Source: Geothermobacter ehrlichii (GTDB lineage Bacteria > Desulfobacterota > Desulfuromonadia > Desulfuromonadales > Geothermobacteraceae). From it: a stretch of 64,000 nucleotides of DNA. The DNA is taken from NCBI RefSeq assembly GCF_008124615.1, contig NZ_VNIB01000006.1:1-64000 (forward strand), in the 5' to 3' direction. Positions 8,983-19,431 of the stretch are shown piece by piece. Under the pieces are notes generated by a model. That model was not told the origin of the DNA and made no database searches. It saw nothing but the letters and a program-made list of their open reading frames with translations. Each line of letters starts with the position of its first letter. Within the stretch, counting starts at the first letter, position 1. Both the position numbers and the translations under genes were made by a program.

Positions 8983-10961
8983 TTACAACCGCTCGACCAA
9001 AATCTCGGCGATGTCCTTAGGTATTAGCTGCCCTTCCAGATCAGATCCTTTAACCCCGTCTTCAAACATGGTCAAACAGAAGGGACAGTTGGAAACCAGG
9101 ATTGAAGGGCCAACCTGAGCAGCCATATTGACCCGCTTGATATTGATACGGCTGCCGAGTTTTTCTTCGGCCATGATTCGCCCGCCGCCGGCACTGCAGC
9201 AGAAGGACTCGGCAAAACTCTTTTCCATCTCGACAATCCTCCCGCCGGCGGCCTGAATCAGCTTTCGAGGGGCTTCATATATGTCATTGTGACGACCTAG
9301 GTAGCAGGAGTCATGATAAGTGCAGCAGATATCTCTGGTCTTGAGCTTGAGTTGCCCTGTTTTTAACAGACCTTCGAGGTAAACGGTGTAGTTCACCACC
9401 GGAATATCGAAATTGAGATCACGGTAATCCTTGTTCAGGGTATTGAAACAGTGAGGACAAGTGGTGACGATCTCTTTGACCCCATAGCTCTTGAACAGTT
9501 CAATATTCTCTGCCGCCAGTGTTTGGTAAAGGTACTCGTTGCCCATTTTGCGCATCGGCTCACCGCAGCACTTCTCCTCTTTGCCGAGGATGCCGACCTT
9601 GACCCCAGCGGCTTGGCAGAGCTTGATGAAAGCCGTGGCGATCTTGATGTTGCGTTTGTCGAAGGAGGCATAGCAGCCCACGAAGTAGAGGATGTCGACC
9701 TCGGACCCTTCGGCCAACGTTTTGATGCCCAGGTCTTCAGCCCAGTCACCGCGGTTGGCATAGCCAATCCCCAGCGGGTTGCCGTTGACTTCAGTCTGTT
9801 CCATGGCGGTCATCACCTCTTCGCCGGGAAACTCACCTTCCATCAACACCAGGTTGCGGCGCATCTCGACGATTTTGCCAACATGCTCGATATTGGCCGG
9901 ACAGATTTCCTGACAAGCGCGGCAGGTTGTACAGGACCAGATGGCCTCTTTGCTGCAGGTCTCGACCAAACCGGCCTCGGGGTTGCCAAACGCTACCTCG
10001 CCAAGCTGGTTGACCAACTGCATCGGTGATAGCGGTTTGTCGGTATTATGGGCCGGACAGCGATCCTGACAGCGCTTGCACTGAGTGCAAGGTCTGTATC
10101 GAAGATATCTTTCCAGGTCAAGTCAGTGATCTTTGCAACTTCATACTGCTCTATATTTTCGTCTTCAAGATCGATAGATCCTATGATTCCTTTAGGTCTA
10201 AGGTCGGTGAAAAAGTTATTGGCGCTTGTGGTAAATATGTGCCTCAGTTTTGTGTGTGGGATGGCGGCGATGAAGCCAGCTGCAAGAAAGAAGTGGCCCC
10301 ACCAGAAAATCTTATGGAGAATTTCAAGGGTTTCCTTTTGTTGTGATGCAAAAATTTCAGCAAATAACAAGCCAACCGGCGAATAGTGAGCAAGAAGACG
10401 ATTGTTATCAAGTTCGGTTGCGGCAATACGTAACCCTTCGATGATGAATCCACTGAATAGTATGAGCATGAGAAGGGAATGAATTATATAGTCGTCACGT
10501 GTGGTTTCAAGCCCTTCAGGTTTTAGGACGAACCGTCTAATCATGAGAAAAAACAACATGATAATGGCTATTAGCCAAGCTAGATCCAGGACAATGGAGA
10601 AGATCTTATAAAAAAAGCCTTTCAAAAATACAACCCCTAGAAGTGGCTGGGTTAAGTCCGCCTGTAGCATTACTAACAAGGTGCCTATAAAAAGCACTCC
10701 GAACGCCAAGAAGAAGAAGGCGTGGAAGATGCCAGCAGGAAGAACACTAACAACACGACTCTGGCCTAGCGCTGTTTTGAGAAGTATTTTAATGCGGCGG
10801 GGAAGATCATTCAGGCGGTTAATGGGTTTCCCCTGCCGATAAACATCAATACGCTTCCAGAATCCCCACGCACAGAGTATGAATGCGAATATACTGATGA
10901 TGTACATGGGAACAACGGCTCCATCCCCTATGTTCCAGTATATTTCACGTGTAGATTCCAC
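8983..10961 (-). pseudogene. EMR/EtfD-type membrane FeS oxidoreductase (ETF:menaquinone oxidoreductase), one-base frameshift
   Basis: Two overlapping frames form one protein. The upstream part (GTG at 10961 with an AGAGGAAA site) is a NarI-like membrane domain with several hydrophobic helices and candidate haem histidines (HAFFFLAFGVL, HKIFWWGHFF, HTKLRH). The downstream part is a heterodisulfide-reductase-like module with CTTCRACQEICP and two CCG-type domains (CCGEPMRK, CCSAGGGR). Around 10090 the reading slips: the first frame ends after DIFDTD, while the -1/+2 frame continues with CTQCKRCQDRCPAHNTDKPL. One missing base therefore cuts inside the first 4Fe-4S motif. Such proteins pass electrons from EtfAB to menaquinone. 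A real mutation or a base-calling error would both look like this. Confidence 0.85.
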
Positions 10962-11012
10962 TGATTTCCTCTACCCTTCAAAATGTAAAAAGTTAAAAAG
11001 CATCTTTCTTTA

Positions 11013-12111
11013 TTACTGGCAACGAAAAGCCTGAATCCCGGTAACGTTCTGACCTATGATTAATGTATGCACATCGTGGGTTCCCTCGTACGTGTAAACA
11101 GCCTCGAGGTTGGCCATATGTCTCATAATTGGATACTCACCCATGATGCCATTGGCCCATAAAATGGTGCGGGCAGTGCGAGCAACTTGTACGGCTATAT
11201 TGACGTTGTTCATCTTCGCCATGGAGTCCTGAGCAGGTGTATAAGTTTCCTTATCTTTCAAACAGCCAAGGCGCAGAGCTAACAGTTGCCCTTTCGTTAT
11301 CTCTGTTACCATCTCTGCCAGTTTCTTTTGTTGCAGCTGAAATGATGCGATTAGTCGATCAAACTGGATCGGCTTAGGGAATATTCAAGAGCGGTCTGAT
11401 AACAATCATCAGCAGCACCGAGGACTCCCCAGGCGATGCCGTAGCGGGCTTGTGTCAGACAGCCAAGTGGTCCTTTAATGCCTTTGGCATTCGGCAACAG
11501 ACTTTTCTCCCCATCAACAATAACATTGTCAAAAACTAATTCTGACGTTACCGATGCACGTAAACTCCACTTTCCATACTTCTGGGGTGCAGAAAACCCG
11601 GTAGTACCCTTTTCTACCAGGAAGCCACGAATACCTTCGTCGGTCTTGGCCCATACCACCGCCACGTCAGCAATACTGCCGTTGGTGATCCCCATCTTCG
11701 AACCATTGATCCGCCATTTTCCCCAGCTTCACGGACCGAATGGGTACGCATACCTGAAGGATTCAACCCAAAGGTCAAGCTCTGTCAGACCAAAACACCC
11801 AACTACATTACCGCGGGTCAGTTTGGGCAACCAGTAATCTTTCTGTGCATCACTCCCATAAGCGTAGATCGGGTACATAACCAATGAACCCATAACTGAG
11901 GCAAAGCTGCGTAGCCCTGAATCGCCTCGCTCCAGTTCATACATCAGCAAGCCGTATGCAACATTGAACCGGAAAGGTCTCATTCTGGGCATGTTCGTCA
12001 ATTATCGGGAGGACATTCGGGAGGACATCTTCATTCACAAAAGCGCGGGCAGTCTCCCTTACCGGATCCCTGAAGCCCCATGTAATCTGTAAAATCTACC
12101 CTTGCAGGCAT
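11013..12111 (-). pseudogene. gcdH: glutaryl-CoA dehydrogenase, multiply frameshifted
   Basis: Pieces in different frames align in order to glutaryl-CoA dehydrogenase: VRETARAFVNEDVLP near 12050, [24 protein letters not shown], then [10 protein letters not shown] in another frame, INGSKMGITNGSIADVAVVW, a core ending QARYGIAWGVLGA, QFDRLIASFQLQQKKLAEM across a further shift, and YTYEGTHDVHTLI with the catalytic Glu. At least four frame changes (about 12050, 11770, 11705, 11350) and a deletion of the segment after NETFP are visible. The start is probably the ATG at 12111. The working enzyme oxidises and decarboxylates glutaryl-CoA to crotonyl-CoA using ETF. It lies between a racemase and the also-broken EMR gene. 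Confidence 0.9.
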
Positions 12112-12136
12112 AATGACTCTTCCCTTATCTAGAACC

Positions 12137-13261
12137 CTACATCACACCAATATCCTGCAGGTTGTCGATCTCGGCCCTTGAAAATCCCCATTCGGAGAGA
12201 ACCTCCTCGTTGTGCTCACCCGGCAAAGGCGGAGGCCCTTGGATTTCTGGATGCGTTCGACTGAATCGCGGTGCTGGCGCAGGCTGAACAACCCCATCAA
12301 TCTCGATAAACGTATTACGTGCCTTATTATGTGGATGTGCTGGTGCTTCATCCATATCCAGAACCGGGGCAAAACAAATATCTGTTCCCTCCATGAGAGA
12401 GCACCACTCTTCTCGCGTTTTGGTTTTAAACAGTTGCGTCAGTTTCTGCTTCAACTCAGGCCACATCTCAACATCCAGTTGTGCCTGGAAGGCAGGATCG
12501 TCAATCCCACAGGTCTTAAGGAACAAATCATAAAACTGCGGCTCGAGAGCAGCTATGCTCACATATCTTCCATCGGCACATTCGTAGCAATCATAAAAGT
12601 GAGCCCCCCCATCAAAACGGTTGGCTCCCCTCTGATTGCTCCAAATTCCTTTAGCCTTATACGCATATATCATTGCCATAAGGGTTGAAACTCCATCCGT
12701 CATGGCAGCATCAACCACCTGCCCCTCGCCAGAAGCCTTGGCTTCCAGAAGCCCGCATACAAGACCAAAGGCGAGCATCATGGCCCCACCGCCAAAATCA
12801 CCCACCAGGTTCAAGGGTGGAACCGGCGGACTATCTGGACGACCAATGGAATAAAGAGCTCCAGTTAATGCTATATAATTTATGTCATGACCGGCCGCAT
12901 GAGATAAAGGACCATATTGACCCCAGCCAGTCATACGCCCATAGACCAGTTTCGGATTACATTCTAAACATTGGTCAGGGCCAAGTCCCAATCGCTCCAT
13001 GACACCAGGGCGAAAGCCTTCGATTAATGCGTCAGCCTTCTCGATCAACTTCAAAGCAGCTCTAACGCCCTCAGGGTGCTTAAGATTTAAAGCTACTGAA
13101 CGACGCCCACGGGAAGTTAAATCCAGCCTCCCAAATCTTTTCTCCCCTTTCCGGTCTATGCGTATAACTTCTGCCCCCATATCGGCCAGCATCATCGCAC
13201 AAAACGGCCCAGGGCCAATTCCTGCAAACTCGATAACTTTTATCCCTCTAAGCGGCCCCAT
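12137..13261 (-). CDS. family III CoA-transferase fold protein, probable alpha-methylacyl-CoA racemase
   Basis: 374 residues of the CaiB/BaiF fold. Unlike true CoA-transferases of this family it closely follows the alpha-methylacyl-CoA racemase pattern: [20 protein letters not shown] at the start, [21 protein letters not shown] with His125, and [11 protein letters not shown] with Asp155. These are the positions of the catalytic His/Asp pair in the mycobacterial racemase; the later EPQFY Glu is also kept. Racemases interconvert 2R- and 2S-methylacyl-CoA so that branched chains can enter beta-oxidation. A second, very similar copy lies at 26668-27795. It is the first gene of the block that continues into gcdH, EMR and etfBA. 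A CoA-transferase role is not excluded. Confidence 0.85.
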   Translation of the reverse strand: MGPLRGIKVIEFAGIGPGPFCAMMLADMGAEVIRIDRKGEKRFGRLDLTSRGRRSVALNLKHPEGVRAALKLIEKADALIEGFRPGVMERLGLGPDQCLECNPKLVYGRMTGWGQYGPLSHAAGHDINYIALTGALYSIGRPDSPPVPPLNLVGDFGGGAMMLAFGLVCGLLEAKASGEGQVVDAAMTDGVSTLMAMIYAYKAKGIWSNQRGANRFDGGAHFYDCYECADGRYVSIAALEPQFYDLFLKTCGIDDPAFQAQLDVEMWPELKQKLTQLFKTKTREEWCSLMEGTDICFAPVLDMDEAPAHPHNKARNTFIEIDGVVQPAPAPRFSRTHPEIQGPPPLPGEHNEEVLSEWGFSRAEIDNLQDIGVM

Positions 13262-13328
13262 TGAAAGACTCCATTAATTTAAGATTTTCACGTCAGATCC
13301 AGAGAGGTTTGTTTCGTTAGTAATATGA

Positions 13329-14201
13329 TTACGCACGTATTTCGGCGCGTCCGTTGTTAAGAACCACAACATCTCGCTCACTTGTCCGTGCCCGGAAGGA
13401 AACAATATTTCCATCCAGCCACATTTCAGTACGGATCGTTTCTCCTGGGTAAACCGGTGCGGAAAACCGTACGTCAAGAGAAACGAGCCGAGTTGGATCG
13501 TAATCGCATACAGATTTAAGTATTGCATGTCCAGCTACGCCAAATGTGCAAAGTCCATGCAAAATTGGCTTCTCAAATCCAGCAGCACGTGCAACTGATG
13601 GATCAACATGAAGAGCATGATAATCTCCGCTCAGTCGATAAATCAGGGCTGAACATGGCAACGTATTGAGATCTTGGACCAAGTCAGGTTCGCGATCAGG
13701 CAAAGTGTGCACAGGCCGTACAGGACCTGACGGCCCACCAAAACCTCCATTTGCTCTGCAGAAGGTCGTTTTGGTGAGCGTACACAGCAATTCACCATTG
13801 CTTGCATCATAAATTTCTTGCTCCGTATAAAGCAGAGCCCCTTTCCCTGCCCCCTTGTCAACAATACCTGTAACCCGAGACTTACCGATGACTTCACCTT
13901 CAGGAGGAGGAAGTTTATGAATGCGCAAGCCCTGCTCACCATGAAGGATGCGTAGCCAATCGACGCCAGTGCCGGGATCCTTTAGCCATAAACCAGGATA
14001 TCCTAATACAACAGGATATGTCGGTAGTGTCAGAAGCTCTTTTTCATATACAAACCGTAATTGGTGTTCGTCAGTAGGATCGATACCAAAGCCAACTCCT
14101 AATGCGTAGAGCATGGTATCTCTCTTAGTATATTTTTGCCTTACTTCAGGGATAGGCCAATTCATTAGCTTATCGAAATTAATAATTTTTTCATTTCGCA
14201 T
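13329..14201 (-). CDS. MaoC-like double-hotdog enoyl-CoA hydratase 2
   Basis: 290 residues with two hotdog repeats, as in the hydratase-2 unit of eukaryotic multifunctional enzyme 2. The N-terminal half has YALGVGFGIDPTDEHQLRFVYE. The C-terminal half has the hydratase-2 motif YRLSGDYHALHVDPSVARAAGF with the catalytic Asp and His, although the usual Asn-Pro between them is His-Ala here. It should add water to a 2E-enoyl-CoA to give the 3R-hydroxyacyl-CoA. The ATG at 14201 follows AAAAGGAGAAA, better than the in-frame codon ten residues earlier. It lies between the racemase and a CoA-transferase gene on the same strand. Confidence 0.88.
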   Translation of the reverse strand: MRNEKIINFDKLMNWPIPEVRQKYTKRDTMLYALGVGFGIDPTDEHQLRFVYEKELLTLPTYPVVLGYPGLWLKDPGTGVDWLRILHGEQGLRIHKLPPPEGEVIGKSRVTGIVDKGAGKGALLYTEQEIYDASNGELLCTLTKTTFCRANGGFGGPSGPVRPVHTLPDREPDLVQDLNTLPCSALIYRLSGDYHALHVDPSVARAAGFEKPILHGLCTFGVAGHAILKSVCDYDPTRLVSLDVRFSAPVYPGETIRTEMWLDGNIVSFRARTSERDVVVLNNGRAEIRA

Positions 14202-14254
14202 ATTATTTCTCCTTTTAAACAAAACAACCAATTAGCCACATCAACTATTCAATT

Positions 14255-15811
14255 TTAACAACCTTTTCTCATGCTTCCATTTTCCACAAGATTCAAATAC
14301 ATTTTATAACATTCACGAAGAATGTGTGGTTCGTGAGCAGACTCATTATTGATACACTCCTTGGTGGCTCGATCATAATAATCTCGCAAAATAGGTTTGT
14401 AATCAGGATGAGCACATTTATCTATGATAATTTTGGCTCGATCATTCGGACAAAGCCCACGCAGGTCAGCTAATCCGTACTCAGTTACAATAACATCAAC
14501 ATCATGTTCAGTATGGTCAACATGAGAAACTTTCGGCACAATACTACTAATTCCTATTTTATCGGCTTTAGATGGTCTAACCGATGGTACATGCATGATA
14601 GAAAGATGTGAATTCCTAGTAAAATCGCCAGACCCTCCAATTCCATTTAGCATACGCGACCCTAGAACAAGACTTGAGTTAACGTGACCGTAAATGTCGC
14701 ATTCAACCGGAGTATTCATTGCAATAACTCCAAGACGACGAATCAATTCGGGATTATTACTTATCTGAGCAGGCCTAAGAACAGATTTAGTCGCATATAG
14801 TGACAGATTTTCATAAAAGCGTTTTCGAGCATCAGCGGAAAGTCCAAAACCAGCCCCGGATACAACATCCAATTTTCCGGAATCAATTAAGTCAAGAGCG
14901 CTGTCTTGTATAACTTCTGTCCACATGCTCAAATTTTTAAACGGTCCCTTACCAAGCTCCCTGACAACACAATTCCCTATTTTACCCGTACCTGATTGAA
15001 TTGGTAAAAGATTTTTAGGCAATCGTCCATTCTTTACTTCATAATAAAAAAAATCAAGTATGTATTCAGAAATAATCTCTGGTATGTCGTCTATTACTTC
15101 TAAATCTACATTCCTTCCAGGCTCTGGAATTTGTGATTCGACAACAGCAACAATCTTTTCAGTATCGCATTCGACATATGTTACACCAATTCGATCTCCG
15201 GGATTTGTAATAAGTAGAGGCTGTCTATTTGGAAGCTTTTGAGGAGTAATTATATCATGCATACCTTCGTGGCAAGGCATAACAGTATTTACTTCAATTA
15301 TAATTTTATCTACAAAACGTACTAGCTCCGGGGTCACCCCAACGGCACCACCAAGAACAAGACTGCCATCCTCGTTAATGCCTACAACCTCAACAATGGC
15401 AATATCAACCTTGCCACCTCTTTCAGGAGGGGCGCTATGGTAAGTAAGATCTTGCGCATAATGAGATAAGTGCTTATCTATCATACGGATTCTGCCGCGA
15501 TTTATTGATTTGCGAACACTTGCACCTGATTGATACGGATAACGAACCGTCACCATATCCAATGACGCAAAAACATTATCCATGTTTCCGCCATGGGAAG
15601 CTCCAGTGAAAACCCCGAAACGAAGTTTTCCCTGAAGATTGTTCTCTTCAACATAATCGGCCAAAAATCTAGGTATAACCTTAGGTTCATTTCCAGCAAA
15701 ACCAGAAAACCCTATGTTCATACCATTTTTAAAGAACTGCAATGTATCTTCTGCCCGCATAACCTTTGATAAGAGACTCTTGTTCTTAATCCTACTTGTA
15801 AATTCTGACAT
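14255..15811 (-). CDS. Cat1/AarC-type acetyl-CoA hydrolase/CoA-transferase
   Basis: 518 residues, standard length for succinyl-CoA:acetate (or propionate) CoA-transferases. Visible landmarks are MNIGFSGFAGNEPKVIP near the start, the GTGKIGNCVVRELGKGPF segment, MWTEVIQDS with the probable catalytic Glu near residue 289, GIGGSGDFTRNS, and TEYGLADLRGLCPNDRAK near the end. It moves CoA between short-chain acids and could activate the island's substrate with acetyl- or succinyl-CoA as donor; no AMP-forming CoA ligase is present in the window. Base composition is more AT-rich than the etf genes. The upstream 200 bp (15812-16015) is AT-rich and gene-free and is the likely promoter region. Confidence 0.9.
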   Translation of the reverse strand: MSEFTSRIKNKSLLSKVMRAEDTLQFFKNGMNIGFSGFAGNEPKVIPRFLADYVEENNLQGKLRFGVFTGASHGGNMDNVFASLDMVTVRYPYQSGASVRKSINRGRIRMIDKHLSHYAQDLTYHSAPPERGGKVDIAIVEVVGINEDGSLVLGGAVGVTPELVRFVDKIIIEVNTVMPCHEGMHDIITPQKLPNRQPLLITNPGDRIGVTYVECDTEKIVAVVESQIPEPGRNVDLEVIDDIPEIISEYILDFFYYEVKNGRLPKNLLPIQSGTGKIGNCVVRELGKGPFKNLSMWTEVIQDSALDLIDSGKLDVVSGAGFGLSADARKRFYENLSLYATKSVLRPAQISNNPELIRRLGVIAMNTPVECDIYGHVNSSLVLGSRMLNGIGGSGDFTRNSHLSIMHVPSVRPSKADKIGISSIVPKVSHVDHTEHDVDVIVTEYGLADLRGLCPNDRAKIIIDKCAHPDYKPILRDYYDRATKECINNESAHEPHILRECYKMYLNLVENGSMRKGC

Positions 15812-16159
15812 TATAAGGCTCCCACGATACTACTGAATGCTAAAATTGCTCCAATACATTCCATGTTATTGATAATATATAAATTTTTTATTATTTTTAT
15901 TGTTAATTTTCTTCTAAGAAATGGTGACTCTTCTGATACATTTTAAGAACAAAAGATCTTAACATCTTTTATATTTCCTGATTAAACTAACACATTGCAA
16001 TTGTCATGAGTCATGTAGCCCAGGTAAATCCTGGGGATTGATTTTGTGAACCGCTCAAAGCTGTCGTTAAACACAACGGTCACCTAAAAGCAGCGGCTCC
16101 ACCAACTTGAACTGATCCCGCCACCAAACCCCTGTCTTCTGCCGCCATATATACTCTCG
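15812..16159. other. gene-free AT-rich intergenic stretch
   Basis: No credible gene is seen. The first 200 bases are very AT-rich and sit upstream of the CoA-transferase, so a promoter is expected here. From about 16016 the composition rises and the stretch probably belongs to the decayed IS4 element that follows, but I could not read a matching protein in it. Confidence 0.5.
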
Positions 16160-16890
16160 GATGGCATGCTCATACCGGAACCGTTAGCAGGCAAAATCCA
16201 CCTGGACGAGGACTTCGGCGTCGAACTCCACCAGACCGTTTATGCTCTGGATGCGACGACCATCGATCTGTTGCCGGAAGCGGGCGTCATCTATGTAATG
16301 GCTCGCGGCTATCTCGACTTCTTCCGTCTGTACCGTCTGACCAAGGCTTGCACCTTCTTCATCATTCGGGCCAAGAGCAATCTGGCCTGTCGGCGGCTCT
16401 ACTCTGGCCCTGTGAACCGGGATGCTGGTGTTGATCTACGACCAGACGATCAAACTGACCGGCCACTACTCGGCGCGGTATTCCCTGGAAAAGCTGCGAC
16501 GCGTAAAGGTGCGCGACTCAGAGAGCGGCAAGGCCATTGTTTTGCTGACCAACAACTTTACGCTGCCGACAGCAACAGTTGCCCAACTCTACCGCAGCCG
16601 CTGACAGATCGAACTGCCCTTCAAATGGATCAAGCAGAACCTGCGGATAAAGCGTTCTATGGTACCAGCGAGAACGCCGTGAAGACCCAAATCTGGATCG
16701 CAGTGATCGTGTACCTGCTGGTCGCCATCATGAAAAAGCGGCTCAAGATCGGGGCCAGTCTCTACACAATTCTACAGGTTCTGAGAGCCTCCTCGTTCGT
16801 GATAACCCGTTAAATCAACTACTTGCAAATTCGAGCTACGAAACCGAACTTGACAAAACACATAACAAGTTGAATTTATTTATTCACAAA
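16160..16890 (+). pseudogene. IS4-family transposase remnant
   Basis: Fragments in different frames follow the IS4 (DUF4372-type) transposase in order: DFGVELHQTVYALDATTIDL (first catalytic Asp region), then directly VIYVMARGYLDFFRLYRL after a deletion, FFIIRAKSNLACRRLYS, LIYDQTIKLTGHYSARYS in another frame, VLLTNNFTLPTATVAQLYRSR, an in-frame TGA where family members have Trp, LPFKWIKQNLRIK, YGTSENAVKTQIWIAVIVY and a normal C-terminal tail to about 16890. Frameshifts, a stop and an internal deletion make it inactive. It separates the CoA-transferase from the SDR gene. Confidence 0.85.
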
Positions 16891-17033
16891 CTATTCCGGA
16901 CACTAGTGCGGACAAATATACATCCACTATCAGATGTACGTCAGTCTGAACATTGACCTCCACAACATACAGCACATCTAATGGCAACATTCTGAATACA
17001 CTAGAGAGCACTTACTAACTTCGGTTTCTTATA

Positions 17034-17921
17034 TTAAATAGGATCCCAACTAAAAATATCTTGCGAACGATCCAGTTGGTACATATTTTTTTCAAGTGCC
17101 GGCATTGCCGTTTCAAAAATACTATCAACCGTCCATCCCTCTCCATTATGGACTGAGCGTACCGGTCGAGACTGTCCCATCAAGAATATTTCATTCATTC
17201 GAACCGCAAAGATTTGGCCAGTGATATGTGCTGCCTTATCACAACAAAGAGCTGCCGCGACAACTCCAACCTTATCTGGTGTCATGCGTTTCATTCTTTC
17301 AACACGCAACGCTTGATCGGGGGACTCTGTCGGAATAGTGGCAACCAAAGGGCTCCATGCAAAGGGAGCTATGCAATTTGAACGAACATTGTAGCGTTTC
17401 ATATCGAGAGCTATTGATTTAGACAGCCCTGCGATACCAAGCTTTGCTGCTGAATAATTGGCTTGTCCGAAATTACCTATTAAACCTGATGTCGAAGTCA
17501 TATGAACATATGCGCCACTGCTTTGATTACGAAAGTATGTAGCAGCGGCACGGCTAACATAAAAATATCCCCTCAAATGAACATCAACTACTTCATCGAA
17601 GTCATCTTTTGTCATTTTATGGAAAATCACATCACGAAGAATACCGGCATTGTTCACTACGGCATCGATACGTCCAAAAGCATCGACTGCCTGCTTAATC
17701 ATATTATTAGCACCATCCCAACTTGAAATACTGTCCGTATTGACTACGGCTCCAACACCAAGTTCTTTTAGTTCAGTTACTACCGATTCCGCGTTCTCTT
17801 TATTGATATCATTAACAACAACACTACCGCCCATTTTTGCAATTTCGAGAGCAATAGCGCGACCTATACTACGCCCAGCACCAGTTACAACAACAGATTT
17901 ACCTTCCATATGTTTTTTCAT
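17034..17921 (-). CDS. short-chain dehydrogenase/reductase, MFE-2-like 3R-hydroxyacyl-CoA dehydrogenase
   Basis: 295 residues. Classical SDR features are present: the NAD-binding VVVTGAGRSIGRAIAL, NNAGILRD, Ser143 region and the catalytic YSAAK (Tyr156, Lys160). The pairing HKMTKDDFDEVVDVHLRGYF resembles the SDR units of multifunctional enzyme 2, and the long C-terminal extension beyond residue 240 fits that group. I infer oxidation of a 3R-hydroxyacyl-CoA to the 3-ketoacyl-CoA, complementing the MaoC hydratase and feeding the thiolase next door. The ATG at 17921 has an AAAGGATAG site. It lies 280 bp downstream of the thiolase gene. Confidence 0.85.
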   Translation of the reverse strand: MKKHMEGKSVVVTGAGRSIGRAIALEIAKMGGSVVVNDINKENAESVVTELKELGVGAVVNTDSISSWDGANNMIKQAVDAFGRIDAVVNNAGILRDVIFHKMTKDDFDEVVDVHLRGYFYVSRAAATYFRNQSSGAYVHMTSTSGLIGNFGQANYSAAKLGIAGLSKSIALDMKRYNVRSNCIAPFAWSPLVATIPTESPDQALRVERMKRMTPDKVGVVAAALCCDKAAHITGQIFAVRMNEIFLMGQSRPVRSVHNGEGWTVDSIFETAMPALEKNMYQLDRSQDIFSWDPI

Positions 17922-18204
17922 ATTGTCTATCCTTTCTAGTTTAGTTGTTTACATTCGCCTACATGTTACATACTTGAACAGATTTTTAACGTTTCTTCTA
18001 CTTATCTAAAAAACTGAACACTAATGTTACGCTTTACTATATTCTGCTGTTAGTTTTTGCGGTTTATGCTCCTCAAACGCCATCATAGATAAATTTCAAC
18101 CATGTGAATGGCCTTAAAGATGAAACATATAGATATATGGCATTTAAACAAGATTCAATTAATGTTAAAATCCATTCCTGCGAGCATTAATTATCATTAT
18201 TGCT

Positions 18205-19407
18205 TCACACGCCAAAATGCCCAATAATTGCAACACTCGCTACATTCATATGCGGATAACCGCCAAGGTTGTGAACCAATCCGAGCTTGGGATCTTTTAA
18301 TTGCCTCTTGCCGGCCCGCCCTAAAAGTTGCAAATACATCTCATAAAGCATACGCAACCCTGATGCACCAATAGGATGGCCAAAACACTTCAAACCGCCA
18401 TCTATCTGGCAAGGAATCTTGCCTTCTGAGTCATAGACACCATCTAGGACATCTTTTGCAGCACACCCGCTTTCTGACAAAAACAAGTCTTCCATAGTTA
18501 CAAGTTCAGTGATAGAAAAACAGTCGTGAACCTCGGTCATACTAAGTTCATTACGAGGGTCTTTGATGCCAGCTTCCTCGTAGGCTTTAGCGGCAGCAAC
18601 ACGCGTAGGTTTAAGAAAAGAACCGTCCCAGTTATTGTATCCAGCTTCCTCACCATTGGACGTGGATAGCTGCAGTGCTTTGACACCGACCAAGTCCTTC
18701 TTTCCTAAACTGCGAGCGATCTCAGGGGTTGTGACTATTGCACAGGCGGCACCGTCACTCACACCACAGCAGTCGTATAAGCCTATCGGGTCCGCAATCA
18801 TGGGTGCATTCAACACTTGTTCTTCAGTAATGGCCTTTTGTATATGTGCTTTAGGGTTTTTCGTTGCATTTGCATGACTTTTAACTGATACATGCGCCAT
18901 CGCACGTTTCAGATCACGCATGTCAATCCCGTGAACTGCCGAATATGCCGTCGCTAACTGCCCAAACAATCCTGGAGCCGAAATGTTCGGGTAATACATG
19001 TCATTGAAAACTCCACGCGTTCTCTGGGGGAGCCCGCCGTATCCGATATCTTTTAATTTCTCAACGCCAAGAGCCAAGGCAATGTCACAAGCACCTGACG
19101 CTACAGCATATACAGCACCACGAAACGCCTCAGTAGCGCTTGCACAAAAATTTTCAACCTTCGTGATGGGAATATATGGCAAATGCAAAGCAAGACTTGT
19201 AGACAAAGATCCTGGTCCCACGTTAAATGCATCGATTCCGGTTCCCTGCCATGCAGCATCAATTTGTTTTTTTTCAATTCCTGCGTCCTGAAGACATTCA
19301 TCAAAAGCCTCAATCATCAAGTCTTCAGCATTACAATCCCATCGTTCTCCAAATTTACTGCAACCGGCACCAAGGATTACAACTTTATCTTTAATTCCGC
19401 TGGCCAT
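18205..19407 (-). CDS. SCP-x-type thiolase
   Basis: 400 residues. The nucleophile Cys88 is in ENFCASATEAFRG, and the other thiolase motifs are EVHDCFSITELV (about 305), GLKCFGHPIGASG (about 355) and a C-terminal VHNLGGYPHMNVASVAI where ordinary thiolases have a CxGxG loop. That pattern marks the SCP-x/lipid-transfer-protein thiolases, which cleave branched or steroid-like 3-ketoacyl-CoA and commonly act with an OB-fold partner. The gene directly upstream (24 bp) encodes exactly such an OB-fold protein fused to an HMG-CoA-synthase-like domain. Start ATG with a GGAGGTG site. Confidence 0.9.
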   Translation of the reverse strand: MASGIKDKVVILGAGCSKFGERWDCNAEDLMIEAFDECLQDAGIEKKQIDAAWQGTGIDAFNVGPGSLSTSLALHLPYIPITKVENFCASATEAFRGAVYAVASGACDIALALGVEKLKDIGYGGLPQRTRGVFNDMYYPNISAPGLFGQLATAYSAVHGIDMRDLKRAMAHVSVKSHANATKNPKAHIQKAITEEQVLNAPMIADPIGLYDCCGVSDGAACAIVTTPEIARSLGKKDLVGVKALQLSTSNGEEAGYNNWDGSFLKPTRVAAAKAYEEAGIKDPRNELSMTEVHDCFSITELVTMEDLFLSESGCAAKDVLDGVYDSEGKIPCQIDGGLKCFGHPIGASGLRMLYEMYLQLLGRAGKRQLKDPKLGLVHNLGGYPHMNVASVAIIGHFGV

Positions 19408-19431
19408 TATAACACCTCCGACTTTCCATTT

